Source: Syngnathus acus
Lineage: Eukaryota > Chordata > Actinopteri > Syngnathiformes > Syngnathidae
Length of the DNA: 64,000 bases
Direction of reading: 5' to 3'
Assembly: GCF_901709675.1 (NCBI RefSeq)
Contig: NC_051089.1
Coordinates: 11,891,976-11,955,975, forward strand
A program made the translations under genes and the position numbers. This document shows positions 13,713-27,200 of this stretch, one piece after another. How positions within the stretch are numbered: position 1 is the stretch's first letter; each line of letters begins with the position of its first letter. The notes beneath the pieces are model-generated. The model was not told the origin of the DNA. It did not search any database and saw nothing but the letters and a program-made list of their open reading frames with translations.

Positions 13713-16700
13713 GTTAATTAGGAAACAAGCTTTTCCAGAGGTGTACTTATTATTATTTTATAGATAAAAGATACTTTTTATAGTACTGAGGAGAGTTTGG
13801 GTGGGACGTGTAATATTTCTTCTTCCTGGGGGCAAATAACAGAAAATAATTGAGAAGCACCAATGTAAAGAGGCAAGCTCTGCGTGCCCCATAGACATAG
13901 GTGTCTGATTTATTCCTTTTTTGATCATCTTTTACACAAGCATTCATTTGTGTGTGTGGATTGAATGTGGCAGATGCAGTTCTTGCGAGGAGTCATTTGT
14001 CCCTCTGACAGTAGAGATTGATAACAAGCCTGTGGTGCAGATCCCTTGGGAAATGCATATCCATGACCAGTTTGTCGTGTAGGCTAATTGCCTGGTGTGT
14101 GATAAAGTTTTGGTTGGCTGAGTTTTAATGATGATGAAATAATCTTTGCTCCAGCAAGCCCCCAATAATGCTGATTTTGCAGACCTGTGCTAACTGACTT
14201 GAGGGACGGACCACCGCTGTTTACAATGGAGGGCTGTGCGATTGGTTTGATTTGGGGTCAGCATGCTGGCGATGTCATGGCCAAGTTTAATGAGGCACTT
14301 TCTCATTAATTGTAATAACTTTCTGTCAGCGTTGGTTTTGTAATGATGCAATTTGCTATAATGGAAACTTGCACTTGAGGGAAAGCAGACTGGTTTTCCG
14401 CATGAGCAATTTAGATCGTGAAGGGAGAGCATCTTTGGCTAGCTGGGAGGTAGTTCATCAAGCTCGCGAAGGTAGTAAAATTTCATTCCAACAATCCTAT
14501 TTTATAAAATGAATGGGCTACTGTTGAGATTAAAAGCGTATTTTGGCTGTTGCTTGTACATGACTTGTTTATCGTACATTCTAAGGAGCATTTGATGTCA
14601 TGCGTCGAAAGGCAAAGCGTTCTCTGATGGTACACTTGTAAACAGAGTACAAATTATTTGAGCCAGGCAGAAGGCAGTCTTGTAATCTCTTGTAAACTAG
14701 TTGTTATGAAGGTTTCATTTATAAATTGATTTTACGGTAATTGAAAAGTACCTCAACTTTATGGGGTATATCGAGCAACAATAATAAATAATAAATAATA
14801 AAAGGTTTTTTTTCCATCATTTTAATTCAAGTCAGTAATAGTCATTTGTGTTCTGCCTCCAGAATATCTCCTGACATCTACAGATTACAATTTTTTAAAA
14901 TAATTTATTCATAATCCCATGACAGTGTCACAGCAGGCAGGTCCGCATTAAGTGTGGAATAAATATCTTCTTTAGCAATATAAGGCCAAACTCTCCTATA
15001 CAGCTTGACTAAATGGGAAAGTCTTATAAGGTTTGTAATACTTTTTCTACTCAGAATTTATGTCGTCAAAAAACCCAAATAGGTCCTTAAAGCGTGATTA
15101 AAATCTCAAAAATATATAGATATGTATATAGTAACTGTATTCAGTTTGAGTATTATTTTATATCTTTAACTACTTCATGTTTCACCGAGTTATTTGTCAT
15201 AGTATTAAATAAACACAACTTATTTTTTAACGATAACCGTGCGTGTGGTTTTCAAGCTGAAGCATCACCGCTTGCTGCAAATCGAGGTTGAGTGGCCTGT
15301 TCTGAACACCATATGTGAAGAAAGCACACATGAAAAGCAGGTAAATGTCAGGTATGATGACTGTCAGATGGTACATTTTATTCATCTTTATTCCACCTTT
15401 TTCCTCCACGTTCTGCTGTCACTGAGACGCCCTCGTGGTTGTCTGTCCCCCGCGATAATGTCAGGGCCTGCGGGATGCGGAACACAGTGGGATCTTCTTT
15501 CCTGCACACCTTTGCCTCTTCAATTCTCTCCTCATCTTCACTGCACCTTGTTTTTTTGATCTACACCTTTCTTTTGGTAAGCTCTCTACGTCCGACTTTC
15601 CTCTATCACTCTCTGCCACATATATTGTGGAGATGGAAATCACTAAGCTCTCAATTATATGGCTATGCTAAAGGTCACAGTCATAATCCTCCTATATTAT
15701 TCATTATATGATTATGTCAATGGACCAGATTTGCTTTTTCACTTCTATTCAGTTGTCTGTTTGGGGCAAAAAGAAAAAAAAGACGTTCCTTTTGAAATCA
15801 TTACGATTGGATTTCTACTGCATGTGCAAGGACTCTTTCTGTTTTTTGACTGTGAAGTAATTCAATATTTACAATTACAATACTGTATACTTAAAGCAAT
15901 AATAAATTGACATGGGGGCCAAAAATAAAAACTGAATGGTGTCATTTGAACCATATTCAAGCCTCATTTGTGAAGACCCGTGCATTTTGTAAAGTTGATC
16001 TCATTACCACCACTATCTTGAAATTTGACTTGCAAATCAAAGCAATTAACTCAAAGCAGCAGTGTATAGCGATAATCAACATACTTAAAACGTCAAAAGG
16101 AACCCAAATTGGGTGAAATCGCTATCCCATTTTTTATTCGTAATATTTTCAAGAAAAAGCAAACACAACTTCCCGGGGTTGCCACAGCAAATCACCCGCA
16201 AAATGTTGCTTTTGGCTCAGTTTTTACATGAGATGTTATTCCTGATGCAACACACCATTTTCTGTGAGTGGGCCGCCCGCCCTGACTGTTAAGATGTCAC
16301 CAACAAACAATAGAACAATAAATTGACTTCCACTTCACTACACAAAAAAAGGTGACCAGTCTCAACTCTTCAGCCCACTCAAATCTGATCTCAGACCAAT
16401 ATGCCCTGCATTTTTATAATGTTGCATACTATGTTGTGAAATAATGTCCATTACAGTACGATGTCCAATTAGCTCACAGATAACCCTTGCATAGCAGCTG
16501 TTCTAAGTTCACCTATGCACAACACTGTGGATAGTTTCCCTTTTGTTTCATTTTCCTTTGATACAAAATGTGTGTATCACAATATTTGTCAGGACCTCCA
16601 GCTATTGCTCAGCGTGTTCTTCAGGTGCCAAAAGAACAGCTTGTAGTGCACCTGTCCAAATGCAAAGCAGGGATACCTACTGAAGACGTTTCTGACTTTC

Positions 16701-17365
16701 TTTCACATTTCCGCCCTTTCCATCCTCCATTTGAAGTCATCTGAAGGTCATTCTCCTTAATCTCAAGTGACACAATCATTATTGGCTTTTTCTTTGCCCA
16801 TCTAATGAATATGGATACACATAGATAGATTCAAGCTTGTGTACGTGGGCACACATGCACACAAAACACACACTTGTGTTGACTCCCCCTCCATTTCTAT
16901 CTGTTGACACCACCTGTCGTCCACGTGGATGCATCGTGTCGTTGCTATTACCCTCGTGACTTGCAGGCCACCAAAGCAAGAAAATGTGTTCTCAGCGATA
17001 CTTCCTCCTTTGAAATGTTTTATTGGAGTAATAGCATTCTCAGTCAAATGGTCTTGATAGCTTTAATTTCACACATGTGTGAGCACAATGGAAATGAGTG
17101 TGGTGGCACGCACCACTGGGGAATATGAAATGTATCAGTTTTTCTCATTTCCAACACGGCAGAGCCTTGAGAGCATTAGATCACTCTGATCCTCCAGTGA
17201 GTCACCAGGGTCATTAACATTTGAAACTTTAAGACAAACTGTAATTTTAATATAAACTTGACATAATGTATGTTTGCATGCTTTGGATTCATGACAAATG
17301 AGTACAAAATGTTTTAAAGAAGAAATAAGAAGAGATGGTTTGCATATTTTTTACAATTTAGAACA
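13713..17365. other. Intergenic, no gene recognised; one CNE-like block
   Basis: AT-rich unique sequence. The block at about 14,160-14,440 is unusually complex, repeat-free and rich in homeodomain-like ATTA words (CATTAATTGTAATAAC). No coding exon was recognised. Confidence 0.35.
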
Positions 17366-17484
17366 GTTCCATCCATCCATGCATCTATCCATGGATGCAC
17401 CCGTCAGTCCGTCCATCTGTTCGTCCGTCCATCCATCTGTTTGTCCATCCATCTGTTTGTCCATCCATCCATCCATCCATCCAT
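17366..17484. repeat. (ATCC)n/(GTCC)n microsatellite
   Basis: Tetranucleotide ATCC/GTCC repeats interrupted by CTGTTTGTCC units. The apparent Ser/His/Pro-rich open frame (PSIHPSIHP) is its translation. Confidence 0.95.
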
Positions 17485-18863
17485 AATTTACAATCAATAA
17501 TTACAAATAATTACTGGCCATAAAATACTGAATAAAATCCAATTCTGGTTTTAACACTTCACAAAAATGATCTGATGAGTTGCGGTTTGAATCAGTCAAA
17601 CTCCATCACATGCATAAACAATGCAAAGTTGCTCTGGGAAATGTGACATTAATTATTCATCTATCAGTTACAGTATATTGTGTTATTACTACAGGGTCCC
17701 TGTACTTCAAATTGTGTGATCAGCTCCTCTCTGTCGTGGAAAGCAAATGTGAAAATGAAAATAATATTTTGCTCTCAAAGGGCACCATTGATTGTCACGC
17801 CGTAGCAGCAGGTAGCCTCCGACAGTAAAATTAAAACACAGCAGCACTTTATTTCACTCTGTGCGCAGCTCTCTCTTTTCACAGTGAGTCATGCTGGTGC
17901 TTCCTAATGAGGTTTGGCTGTTTGGAAACCTCCCATTTACAGTACAAATTATAGCCGGCTAAAATTAAACCTCTGCCTCGTCAGGCCCATTTTCAAGACA
18001 TTCAGGGTGATGAATAATTGAGTCTGCTGCTAACGCCATGACATCTGTTATTTATGACTCAAAATGAGGGCCCTAATAGCGTTCCATTACCGACCAATTG
18101 ATGTCTCACACAAAAGCACACAAAACTCCACCTGTGTCTTTGGAAGAGCACTGTATTCCAATGTTTTCCAAATAAAGTAAATAAGCCACAACAGTCAACA
18201 TGGTGGCACAAAAGCGACCACCTTTGTATGTGTAAAAGGGGCCTGACCTCAGCTGTGTCAAATGGGCTATGCAGTAGAATACATCAATGTTTTAGATGGA
18301 TGAGCTCTCATTATGGAGGCTAAAAATGATGTACTCGCTTCCTTTGTCTGCATGTCCTCATACATGTCATCTTGCTTGACTGGTTACAATCAAGTACTCA
18401 GTTAAACTCCTGAAGAAAGAGATTTCAAGCAAGTTTTTTTCCCCCAAATATTTACATAATCTTATGGGGAGACAACAACAGCCATTGCAGACTTGGATAA
18501 CTTGAGTACTTTGCCATTATAAATCATACATTTTGTGATGTTTCATATTTTGATGATTTTAATCGATGAAAAACTTTTCCATCATTTATCTTATGCAGAG
18601 AACATTTGTTTTCACTGATTCCGCAACCTAAGTTTAAAGTGAGAGATGATCTGGCTCACACACTTGACTTTTCTGCTGTTTTGCACTTTAATGTCTGATT
18701 ATATACTTGAGATTACTTCGCTGAATGTGGCTTTCATTAGCAGAGGAAGGAGGGTCAGGGGAAAAAAGAAGATCTGTTGTAGGGACTAATGAAACTTTAA
18801 AGATAGTTTGAATTAAATAGAATGAAAACTCGTGCTGGGAAAAATTGCACTAAGGTGTTTTTG
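17485..18863. other. Intergenic, no gene recognised; one CNE-like block
   Basis: The stretch at about 17,940-18,100 (around GCCGGCTAAAATTAAACC) is dense in TAAT/ATTA words and free of repeats, which suggests a conserved regulatory element. The rest is AT-rich sequence without coding signal. Confidence 0.35.
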
Positions 18864-18875
18864 AATATATATATA

Positions 18876-18933
<58 letters not shown>

Positions 18934-18969
18934 CATACATACACTCACACACACACACACACACACACA
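18864..18969. repeat. Compound (AT)n(ACAT)n(AC)n microsatellite
   Basis: About 40 AT units, then ACAT units, then AC units. It runs directly into the interspersed repeat at 18,971. Confidence 0.95.
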
Positions 18970-18970
18970 G

Positions 18971-19293
18971 AGGGTGTGAGTTCGATTCCACCTCCAGCCC
19001 TCCCTATGTGGAGTTTGCATGTTCTCCCCGTGCCTGCTTGGATTGTTTCCCGGGCACTCCGGTTTCCTCCCACATCCCAAAAACATGCATGGTAGGCTGA
19101 TTCAGCTCTCCAAATGGCCCGTAGGTGTGAGTGTGAGTGCAGATGGTTATTCGTCTCTGTGTGCCCTGCGATTGGCTGGCAACCGGTTCAGGGTGTTCCC
19201 CGCCTACTGCCGGATGATTGCTGGGATAGGTCCCAGCACGCCCGCGACCCCCATGGCGAGAAGCGGTACAGAAAATGGATGGGATGGATAGAT
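18971..19293 (+). repeat. Teleost SINE/LINE-tail-like interspersed repeat
   Basis: The sequence starts with a tRNA B-box-like GAGTTCGATTCC, continues GTTTGCATGTTCTCCCCGTG, ACATGCATGGTAGGCTGA, GATTGGCTGGCAACCGGTTC and GGGATAGGTCC, and ends GAAAATGGATGGGATGGAT. The order and the GGAT-type tail match a repeat very abundant in fish genomes. I know the words but not a secure family name (SINE or the 3' tail of an L2/CR1-like LINE). The open frames across it are not genes. Confidence 0.85.
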
Positions 19294-22200
19294 AATGTTG
19301 GGATTTCACCTTGACTTTCATCTTGTAATTCAAATCATTATTTCTTGTATTTCTTTGCCTCTGAAAAGCACTATGGATTCGTGTAGTGTATGCTAGAAAA
19401 ATTGCTTTTCCCGATTGAAGAAACAAGCCATATTTATGCAAATCTATCATTCTCTAGACAAAACAAATAGCCTTCGCCTCAACTTTGGATGATCACATTC
19501 ATTGGACGGAACAGACAGAACAATACATGTGGGATCTCCAGCGTTTATTGATGCTTGTAGCTGGCAGCAATATCATCGCCACTCAACCATATCTCGCCAC
19601 TTATAGCACTTGATGCTGTTTTTGCAGGATTTATTTTTCAGTTATTAGGTCATTTGGAGCCGTGTTATAACTTTCAAGGCCACTTCTATCTTTGGAGGCA
19701 TTTACCTCCCTGCTACGTATGAAGGGGGTCTCGCACAGCTATTCAAGCTAGGACTGCCACTGGTTATCGTGCATCATATTCCATATTGTTTATATTTAGA
19801 ACATTATAGGCACAGTTCAATTTGAAATTACATTGTCCTACCAGAGGCTACAAGATGATTGAAATCAGTCAGTCACTTGTTTCAAAAAGTGCAAAAACAT
19901 TTTCCTTCTGGTGAATAAATGAATTATAACCTCTATAATCTGATTGTAGAACAGCAATTCCCTTTTGGGAGTAGCTTTGGGGTTGCAGATTTTTTTTCCA
20001 TTGGACATCTTCACTGGTATACATTCTTCATTTTGAAAAAGCAAGCTGACAATTTGGAGCAGCTGGCAGGTTGTTTGCAATTCACAGGAGGTTAATTTAC
20101 CAACACCAACACAGGTGACTTTAAGAATTTATAAATCACAAATTGCTCTACCCACAAAAAGCAACTTAAGTATTAAACAGAAATGCAAGTTATACTCAAC
20201 TATACAACTTTAAAATTGAAAAGGCTTGGGAGTCGTAATGACAGGGTATTGGGGCACTGGCCAGGAATCAAAAGACAGCAACAATTATTTGACTGCTATG
20301 CTATGAAATTCTAACTCGTGTACTCATTAACACACAGTTCAATTGTGCCCGTCTTAGTTCAATTGTGCACATCTTACCTTGAGCTGTCAGCCTTATGAAA
20401 CAAATATTCTTTAAATAAGGATTCTTTGAATAGCTTTTTAAATTCCAAGTATTTTATTCAGAACTGTGTCGATATACCGACTCTAACAGAGCCTTCAGCT
20501 TTGAATTCTCTCTGACTGAACAATGGTCATAATTCGTGGGCCTGCCATTCTCAGCGTGGGCTATTGAAATGGAAGGAAGGTAGAGACAATAAAAGTGCAT
20601 CTAACCATTTTCTATACAGCTTATCCTCAGAAGTCTCAAGGGTGAGCTGGAGTCTCCCTCAGCTGACGTTTGGGCTAGAGCAGTTTCCAAAGTGTAGAAC
20701 ACCACACACTCTCTCTAATGATTTGCGAAAGAAAATGTTAAATAACGCCCCCCATGCCATATTGAAAGGATGAAATACAATCAAATATTTTAAAATGAAG
20801 CTTCTTGACATAAGTGTATATTCTGTATACTGTATATTCTGAACTTTATTTTAAAATATGGTCCAGTGGATTTTTATACAGTTTAAGCACTGTACAATAT
20901 GTTAGCATTCATTCTCTAAGAATGATATGTATTTAAATTTCTATTTAAGTGGAATTTCAGAATTGAAGGTTAGGATCAGGCTCAAAAAACAAAACACAAT
21001 AAACACTGATCAGATGTAACTCAGTCAAATTCGGATTGTGCAAGCTTTTAAATGTTAAACTTAAAAATGAAAAATATCACAAAAACCTAATGTACACATT
21101 TAGGGACACATACAAAGCCATCTCTGGTTAAAATTTGATGGTGGCCAGGGTAATTATATTTGCTTTAGAACAAATAGTCAAAAGTGAAGCTCCTCCGATG
21201 CTCCCACTCTCATGGAGAACATCACATACGGACATACGGATACACAGTTCCAACAGCAAATCAATAAAGCCATCCTGTGATGATCAACAGCACCTACAAA
21301 GCACATTTTTCTGCTTGATTGGCTATTTTTGTTGCTATGTTCACACAGACCTCGTCCTTTCAACATGTCAAGCACCGTTAAGATGACTGATGTAGGAATA
21401 TCATGTTGAGAGCCTCATCTCAGGAGACGTAAAAGCTGTCCAATGTATTGAACTGGGTGATTTGTTTCTGTCCTGTAGCCAGACGTAGCATATTTGAATA
21501 TGGGTCAATTCAGTTTGTATTTTTAGAGTTGCAATGCAGAGGTGAAAATAATTATTCAATTTTCTAAGCAGTGGCTGCAATTCACAGCCTGGCCGTCTGT
21601 GTTATTGCATCTAATACATTATGATTTCACAGTACTGTCAATAATAGCTCCCTTTTCTTTCCTTCATTTCATATCAGCTCAGTGACTATATTTTAGAGTT
21701 TCTCAGTTTCAACATCCACTTTCAACAAGTATTTTTCCCCTCGCCACAGAGTCTGATGGCTTGTGTCAAGTCTGATACAAATTATAATTGGCTTTAAGGC
21801 TGAGTAGTCATATTTTTGATAAAGGCCTGGCAAACACGGTACATCTTCAACTGAATCAAATTCACAGTCCCTCAGTCTACAAAATATATACAGTTGTTTT
21901 TTCTAAGTGATGCGCGTCAAGAAAGAATGCGGTAGCTCAAAGGAAAAAAAATACTCACGTTGATCATATGCCTACTGTCCAGCCCACCCCTCACAAGCTC
22001 AAAATCTGATCTGCTAAGCAACAGGCATTTGAAATGTGATGTGATGAATATCTAAAGATTGGTAATGTAAAATCAAAATAGGTGAGAAAACAGTACTTTT
22101 TTTTTTTTTTACCTGAGCACAAAAACAGCAAGTATGTGAATTTTTACAAGGATAGGCTACTAAAATAAAAGCAGAGTTCACTTCACTGTACTACTGAAAC

Positions 22201-25200
22201 CAATTTTGCATGGGGAAAAAAGGACCATTGAGTTATTCTGACAGTGCTTTGTTTTCTAGCACAGCAGGCCATTACTATTGGAAGTTATTCTGTCCTATTT
22301 TGTGGATAGCTAAGTACCTAATACATTTTTTGTTTGTTTTTTTCTTTACAATCCCATCCATTATTTTGCTATTCTAACAAAACACATATTGCTCCTTTTA
22401 TCAAGACCTAAATGTGGGATTGTGGGTACACCTTAATACTTACTTTAGGCTATTTTATCACTTACGTACTTTTGTTTGACAATGTCAAAAGTAAAGCATT
22501 GCTTGTTGAAAGAAGTCAAGACTCCTGCTTCCAGGTTATCCTTTAAGACAAGATGACAGACATGGGTTTTAAATAGCAGTTAAAACGACTAAGACTTATA
22601 AAGAATATGTGTGCGTGTGTATGTGAGTATGGCTGCAGACAGAAAGACAAAGAAGGGGAGTGTAATGGGGTATCCTAGGGCAAGTCTCAGTTGTTCCCCC
22701 TCATCAAACACGCTGGTAGTGCTTTAGCCCTGTAATGGCTACCGTTTTGGCCTGAGCCACTGCACGCTCGCAGCTTGCCTCATTGCTCATTCTTACAGGC
22801 CTGGTCCGGCCACATTCTGTAATGGTGATAAGAGGCAGGGAAGATGCACAACCTGAAATGACAAGAGGCTGATGTGGGGGCCTGATTAGGATTTTTTTTT
22901 TTTAAATGCAGGACCCGGAGAAAGCTGGAGGAAGAGGAGCAGAGGTGACTGGCAAGGGCGGGAAGGGTTTATGAGGTGATAATGGAAGGAGGCACAATCT
23001 AATCACAGAAACAAATGGCCCTCTAAGGGCAATTCGTTCTTACCAAAGTACTGTACAAGTGTCCAGTTGTGATCTTATCTGTGTTGTGTTGATGACTAGA
23101 GAGCACTTTGGTGTAGAGCAGTCAAATTTTCATCAGTGGCAGAAACCATTCATTAAAGACAGTATCTTTAATGCACATGCAGAAGACATAAAACTCGTTG
23201 AGTTCATATACACACATAACAGTGTGCTTAAGTGCTCAAATCTTTTGGGGGTGTTCTCCAAGCGTCTGTTGAAAGAAACGTTTTTCTAAAATGTCACCAT
23301 TATTGTATTTCCTATTCTCTGCTGCCCCCTAATGTTAGGAAGATACAATCTGTTGTTCTCTAGCAGTGTTTGCTCAAACTTTGAGCCAAATAAATTTCTA
23401 AATAAATAAATAAAATGACAGACTAGTACACTATCAAATGGTTAACCATGAACACATGTCCCGGGGATAAGGTGTGCGCACTTATGCAACCGCATTATAT
23501 CATATGTTATTTCTACTTTATCACTAAAATATTTATTCAATTTTCATTTGAGTTGTATATGTCGTTGAGCACATCAAGTGGTGAAAATGTTAGGTGTGTA
23601 GACTTTCTATATTCAGGTTATTTACATGTGGCAGAAGGGTTGGATTCAATATTATGGTTTGGGTTGTGGAAATATACTATAAGTAGTAAATTTACTCACT
23701 CTCTGTGATGAAAAGGATTGTATTTATGTCTTGAGTAAGAAAATGATGTTGAATGCAGTTCTGTCATTTTATATGCAGTATTTAGAAGTCCCTGAGAAAT
23801 TGCCTTCTCATCTCATTCATATCACTGTCCAGGAAAATAACCTAACCCAGCTTGTCGTTTTCAGGATCTCAGTTCCACTAATGATGAGGTGTCATAAAAA
23901 TAAATGTAAGGGATTTTACTCCCACTGTGGCGTTTTGTATATTTGGCGTTAAAGTTTAATGCCGTTACCTTTGAATTCCATACTCCTAAATCTCTGTAGA
24001 CTTCACCTCACAAAGAACAATGACAGTCTCCTTTTTTTTTTTTAACAGGTTGGGAAGAGTCTCTTTTAATTCTACAATTCATTGACCAGTTCCCTTTATT
24101 TGGAACCGCCATCCCGTCTGGCTTCATTGTCTCTTTTGCTCAGATAAGAAGTCTTCCTTTAACATTTACAAGGACCATTAAAGTCAAGGTCTTTTACGCT
24201 GCTATTGCTTTACCTTACAGAGTCACTCTTTCACACCTAAATGCTCACCCAAACTCAAAATGTAATGAGTCCCATCGTGATTCTTTCATTGCGTCTCTGA
24301 TTAGGAACATTTCATGTGATGGTTCAGATTAATGATCAGCCAAGGAACAAAAACATACCCATGAGCTTTTGAGCGGGGAAAAAATATTGACATACATATA
24401 TATACATACAAATTTAGTTTATTTGGTGGCGATCTAATTTCCCCTGGTTGTTGTTTGAAATTTTATGACTGATTTATTCTGTGTCCATTATATCCGAGTC
24501 CTTACATTCTTAAAATTAAAGATAAAATTACTTTACTGTTCATTAGATTATGAACACCTTACACATTAACAAGTCGATTTGTGTGCTAAATGAACATGAA
24601 TTTAATTGCAATTGTATTATCTTTAAATTAAAGTACAACATTGAGCAGTCCTACAGCATTTAGTAAGAAAGCTCTTTGTCATCTTGCAGGTCAGTAGTGA
24701 CCTCTTCTGGCTAAGATTGACACCACACTCAATTTCATGTCCACATTGATTTTTAAAAAAATGAGATTGAAATTACTTTGTGAAGTTGACAATTTTCAGC
24801 ATTTGTAACAGAGGCAGAGGAAAAGGTTTGTGTAAAAAAAAAACACTCAAACCAGGGTATGTGGCCAAATAGCAAAACTATTTTTGCATGGACAAACTAC
24901 CTGGCCATTTCTTACCAAAAACATGTTCAGGTGAGTTTAGAATGAAGGAAACCAACCCCATAAAATTTAGGATGAAACACAAAAGATTCTGAGAGAAGCC
25001 CTTTCTTAGGCACTACATCAGTGACCTCTGGCCTCCAAAAGACAGGGCCCATGTGAAACACACACATGGAATCAATCAGATTGTGTGTACCACCTGTAAA
25101 ATGCAATGCTATTTTAAGTGAGACAAAGAATAATAAAATCATGCCACAGTGTAATGTGAACGGCAGTGGCAGTGAAAGATCACCCAAAAAATGTGAAAGA

Positions 25201-25254
25201 GATTTATCAGTGAGCCCACAGCTGTGAAGGGATTACAAAATAGATTTTTGGAGA
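19294..25254. other. Intergenic, no gene recognised; one CNE-like block
   Basis: AT-rich sequence with no credible exon. It includes a 20-bp near-tandem duplication at about 20,337-20,380 (AGTTCAATTGTGC twice). A complex, GC-richer, repeat-free block at about 22,700-23,010 is CNE-like. The region 24,890-25,250 may be decayed transposon body leading into the Tc1-like end that follows. Confidence 0.35.
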
Positions 25255-25470
25255 AAATTTGGACATATTCACTTTGGGGTACACTTATGTTTTTGCTAAT
25301 AGACATTAATTCTGGTGTGTTGAGTTATTTTGGAGGGCATTGTAATTTTACACTATACTGCACAGCCTTGATTACATACATGGTAGTCTAACACTATGTT
25401 ATTTCTTCAGAGATGTCCAATGAAACGAAATTTTTGTTTTTTAATGTGAGGGAAATAATCACATTGCTTA
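25255..25470 (+). mobile_element. Degenerate Tc1-like transposon 3' end
   Basis: The string GGGGTACACTTATGTTTTTG, then AGACATTAATTCTGGTGTG, TTGAGTTATTTTGGAGGGCA, ATTTCTTCAGAGATGTCC and GTGAGGG follows, with substitutions, the known 3' non-coding end of common fish Tc1-like elements. It is non-coding and old. Confidence 0.6.
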
Positions 25471-26171
25471 TTGTAGCTTCATCTAGTTTATAATGAAGAT
25501 CATTCATGTCTCAGTAGGCTTTCTTTTTCATGTGACTCTCATCTAACCACAGTAAAAGGGTGAAAAAGATGATGCTTAAAGAGTGAAAGAAAAAGGCATA
25601 ATGGTATCAAAGAGAGACAACACTCTGATAACAGCCATCAATCTTCTGTATCTGCAGGCACAGAGGTCTTTAAGAGATTGTGCAGCATTGCAGTGTGCAA
25701 GACAGATTCAGGACCAAGAGAGTGAGTGTGAACAAAACGAGCTTTAAGATGCAGGGTTATAAAAATAAATGAAAAACAAACACCAAAGTCAAATATGAAG
25801 GCGGACATTATTGAGGTCATATTATATAAAGAACAAGCAAAATAATTGAAAAGCTCAAAGAAATCAATGTTGACTATGAATTACTGATCTGTCTCAGTTT
25901 GGGTATGTTAAATATGTTTTGTCTGTGATGTTACTTTTCCAATGATTTGGCCGAAATGCATTCCCCAACTCAGGCCACAAGTGAATCATTTACAAAAATG
26001 GTCACGCATCATCACATCACTCTTTGACATTTAAAGTTCAGTCCTCATTTTACAGCTGGTTATTTGCTTTTAAAGGGTCAATCCCAAATTTTTCTTCGCA
26101 ACATGTAAATTTCCTGTGCAACCCAACCAGTTGAAACACAGTGTTCTTTTGTTTGTGGAATACAAATTAAT

Positions 26172-26290
26172 TACCGTATTTTCCGGACTATAAGCCCCTA
26201 CTTTTGCACAAGCTTTGAACCCTGCAGCTTGTAGTGCGGTGCGGCGTATCTATGGCTTTTTGTGATTTCTGTGATGTCTATTACACTTAT
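26172..26290 (+). mobile_element. DNA-transposon end (CCGTATTTTCCGGACTATAAG type), truncated
   Basis: It begins TACCGTATTTTCCGGACTAT, the terminal repeat of a very common vertebrate MITE, and contains the typical GCAGCTTGTAGTGCGG-like interior. The opposite end is absent. It runs into another repeat at about 26,293, so it was truncated or interrupted. Confidence 0.65.
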
Positions 26291-26292
26291 GT

Positions 26293-26550
26293 CAAGTCAA
26301 GTTTATTCATACAGCCCTAAATCGCAAGCAAGTCTCAAAGGGCTTCACATGTACAAAAATTGACAATTATTCTCAATCATCCCCTGATCTTAAACTCCCA
26401 GGACGGCAAGGAAAAACTAAAAAAAAACTACTGGGGGGAAAAATGAGAAACCTTGAGAAGAGACCACAGATGGGAGGATCCCCCTTCCAGGATGACCAGG
26501 CTGCAATAGATGCAGAGAGGGTACATAGGACACATCATTTAAAACAATCC
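26293..26550 (+). repeat. Teleost interspersed repeat (AAGTTTATTCATACAGCCC type)
   Basis: The characteristic words are GTCAAGTTTATTCATACAGC, AAATCGCAAGCAAGTCTCAA, AGGGCTTCACATG, GGAAAAACTAAAAAAAAACT, AAACCTTGAGAAGAGACC and ACAGATGGGAGGATCCCCCT. The same family occurs in reverse at 56,884. The open frame at 26,443-26,652 lies mostly within it. Confidence 0.8.
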
Positions 26551-27200
26551 AAAGAAAAAGTGGATGTCCAATTCAAAGTGAAGAGCTGCAGGAGGTGCCC
26601 TCAATTGTCCTGTCAAGAAATTAATATCAAACATGTAGCATATACACTATAACAACCAATAGAAACCGGCGTCTAAGACTGTAGTTAGTTGTTGGTATAA
26701 CTCGTTTTGTTACAACACACTCTGCTTAGTGAGAGGGGAAAAAGATGAAGACCAAGACACGGATTGCAGGTCAAGCACAAGACCGGAGGCGTGTGCGTCA
26801 CATCTGTTCATGAATCAGGTGAAGGGTTGCACACTTGACTTGCCTGCCTCCTCTCCAATCTTCCGCCATTATTCTCTCTTCACTTTATTATCTCTCACAA
26901 GTGTGTGGATGTATGTTCACAAACACAAATCTTGTTTTGGTTTCATTCTTTTTTTTTAGGACTTTAACCTTCCATCGTGACCTCAGCTGTGTATTGCATG
27001 AAGCCATTTTTGTTTTTTATTGATGTTGTAAAAAAAATACTGCTACTTTACACAGTAAGTCATCCCTTCTCATCAATGTTCCAAAGTATACTGAGATTTT
27101 AAGGGTTAGGGTTAGTAGCCTCACAAGTTATGTTGGAGGGGGGTAGCAGGTTTGATATTTAAAGGTGTTTTTTTATGATTGTATTGGGTCATTTCCACTT

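Noticed and set aside
13398-13721. 107- and 85-codon overlapping frames on opposite strands
   Set aside because: Both fall in a reverse copy of the interspersed repeat.
18971-19045. tRNA gene suggested by a GTTCGATTCC word
   Set aside because: No cloverleaf arms or A box at the right spacing. It is the head of a repeat.
18797-19450. Several overlapping open frames of 66-148 codons
   Set aside because: Products of the AT/AC microsatellite and the interspersed repeat, seen on both strands.
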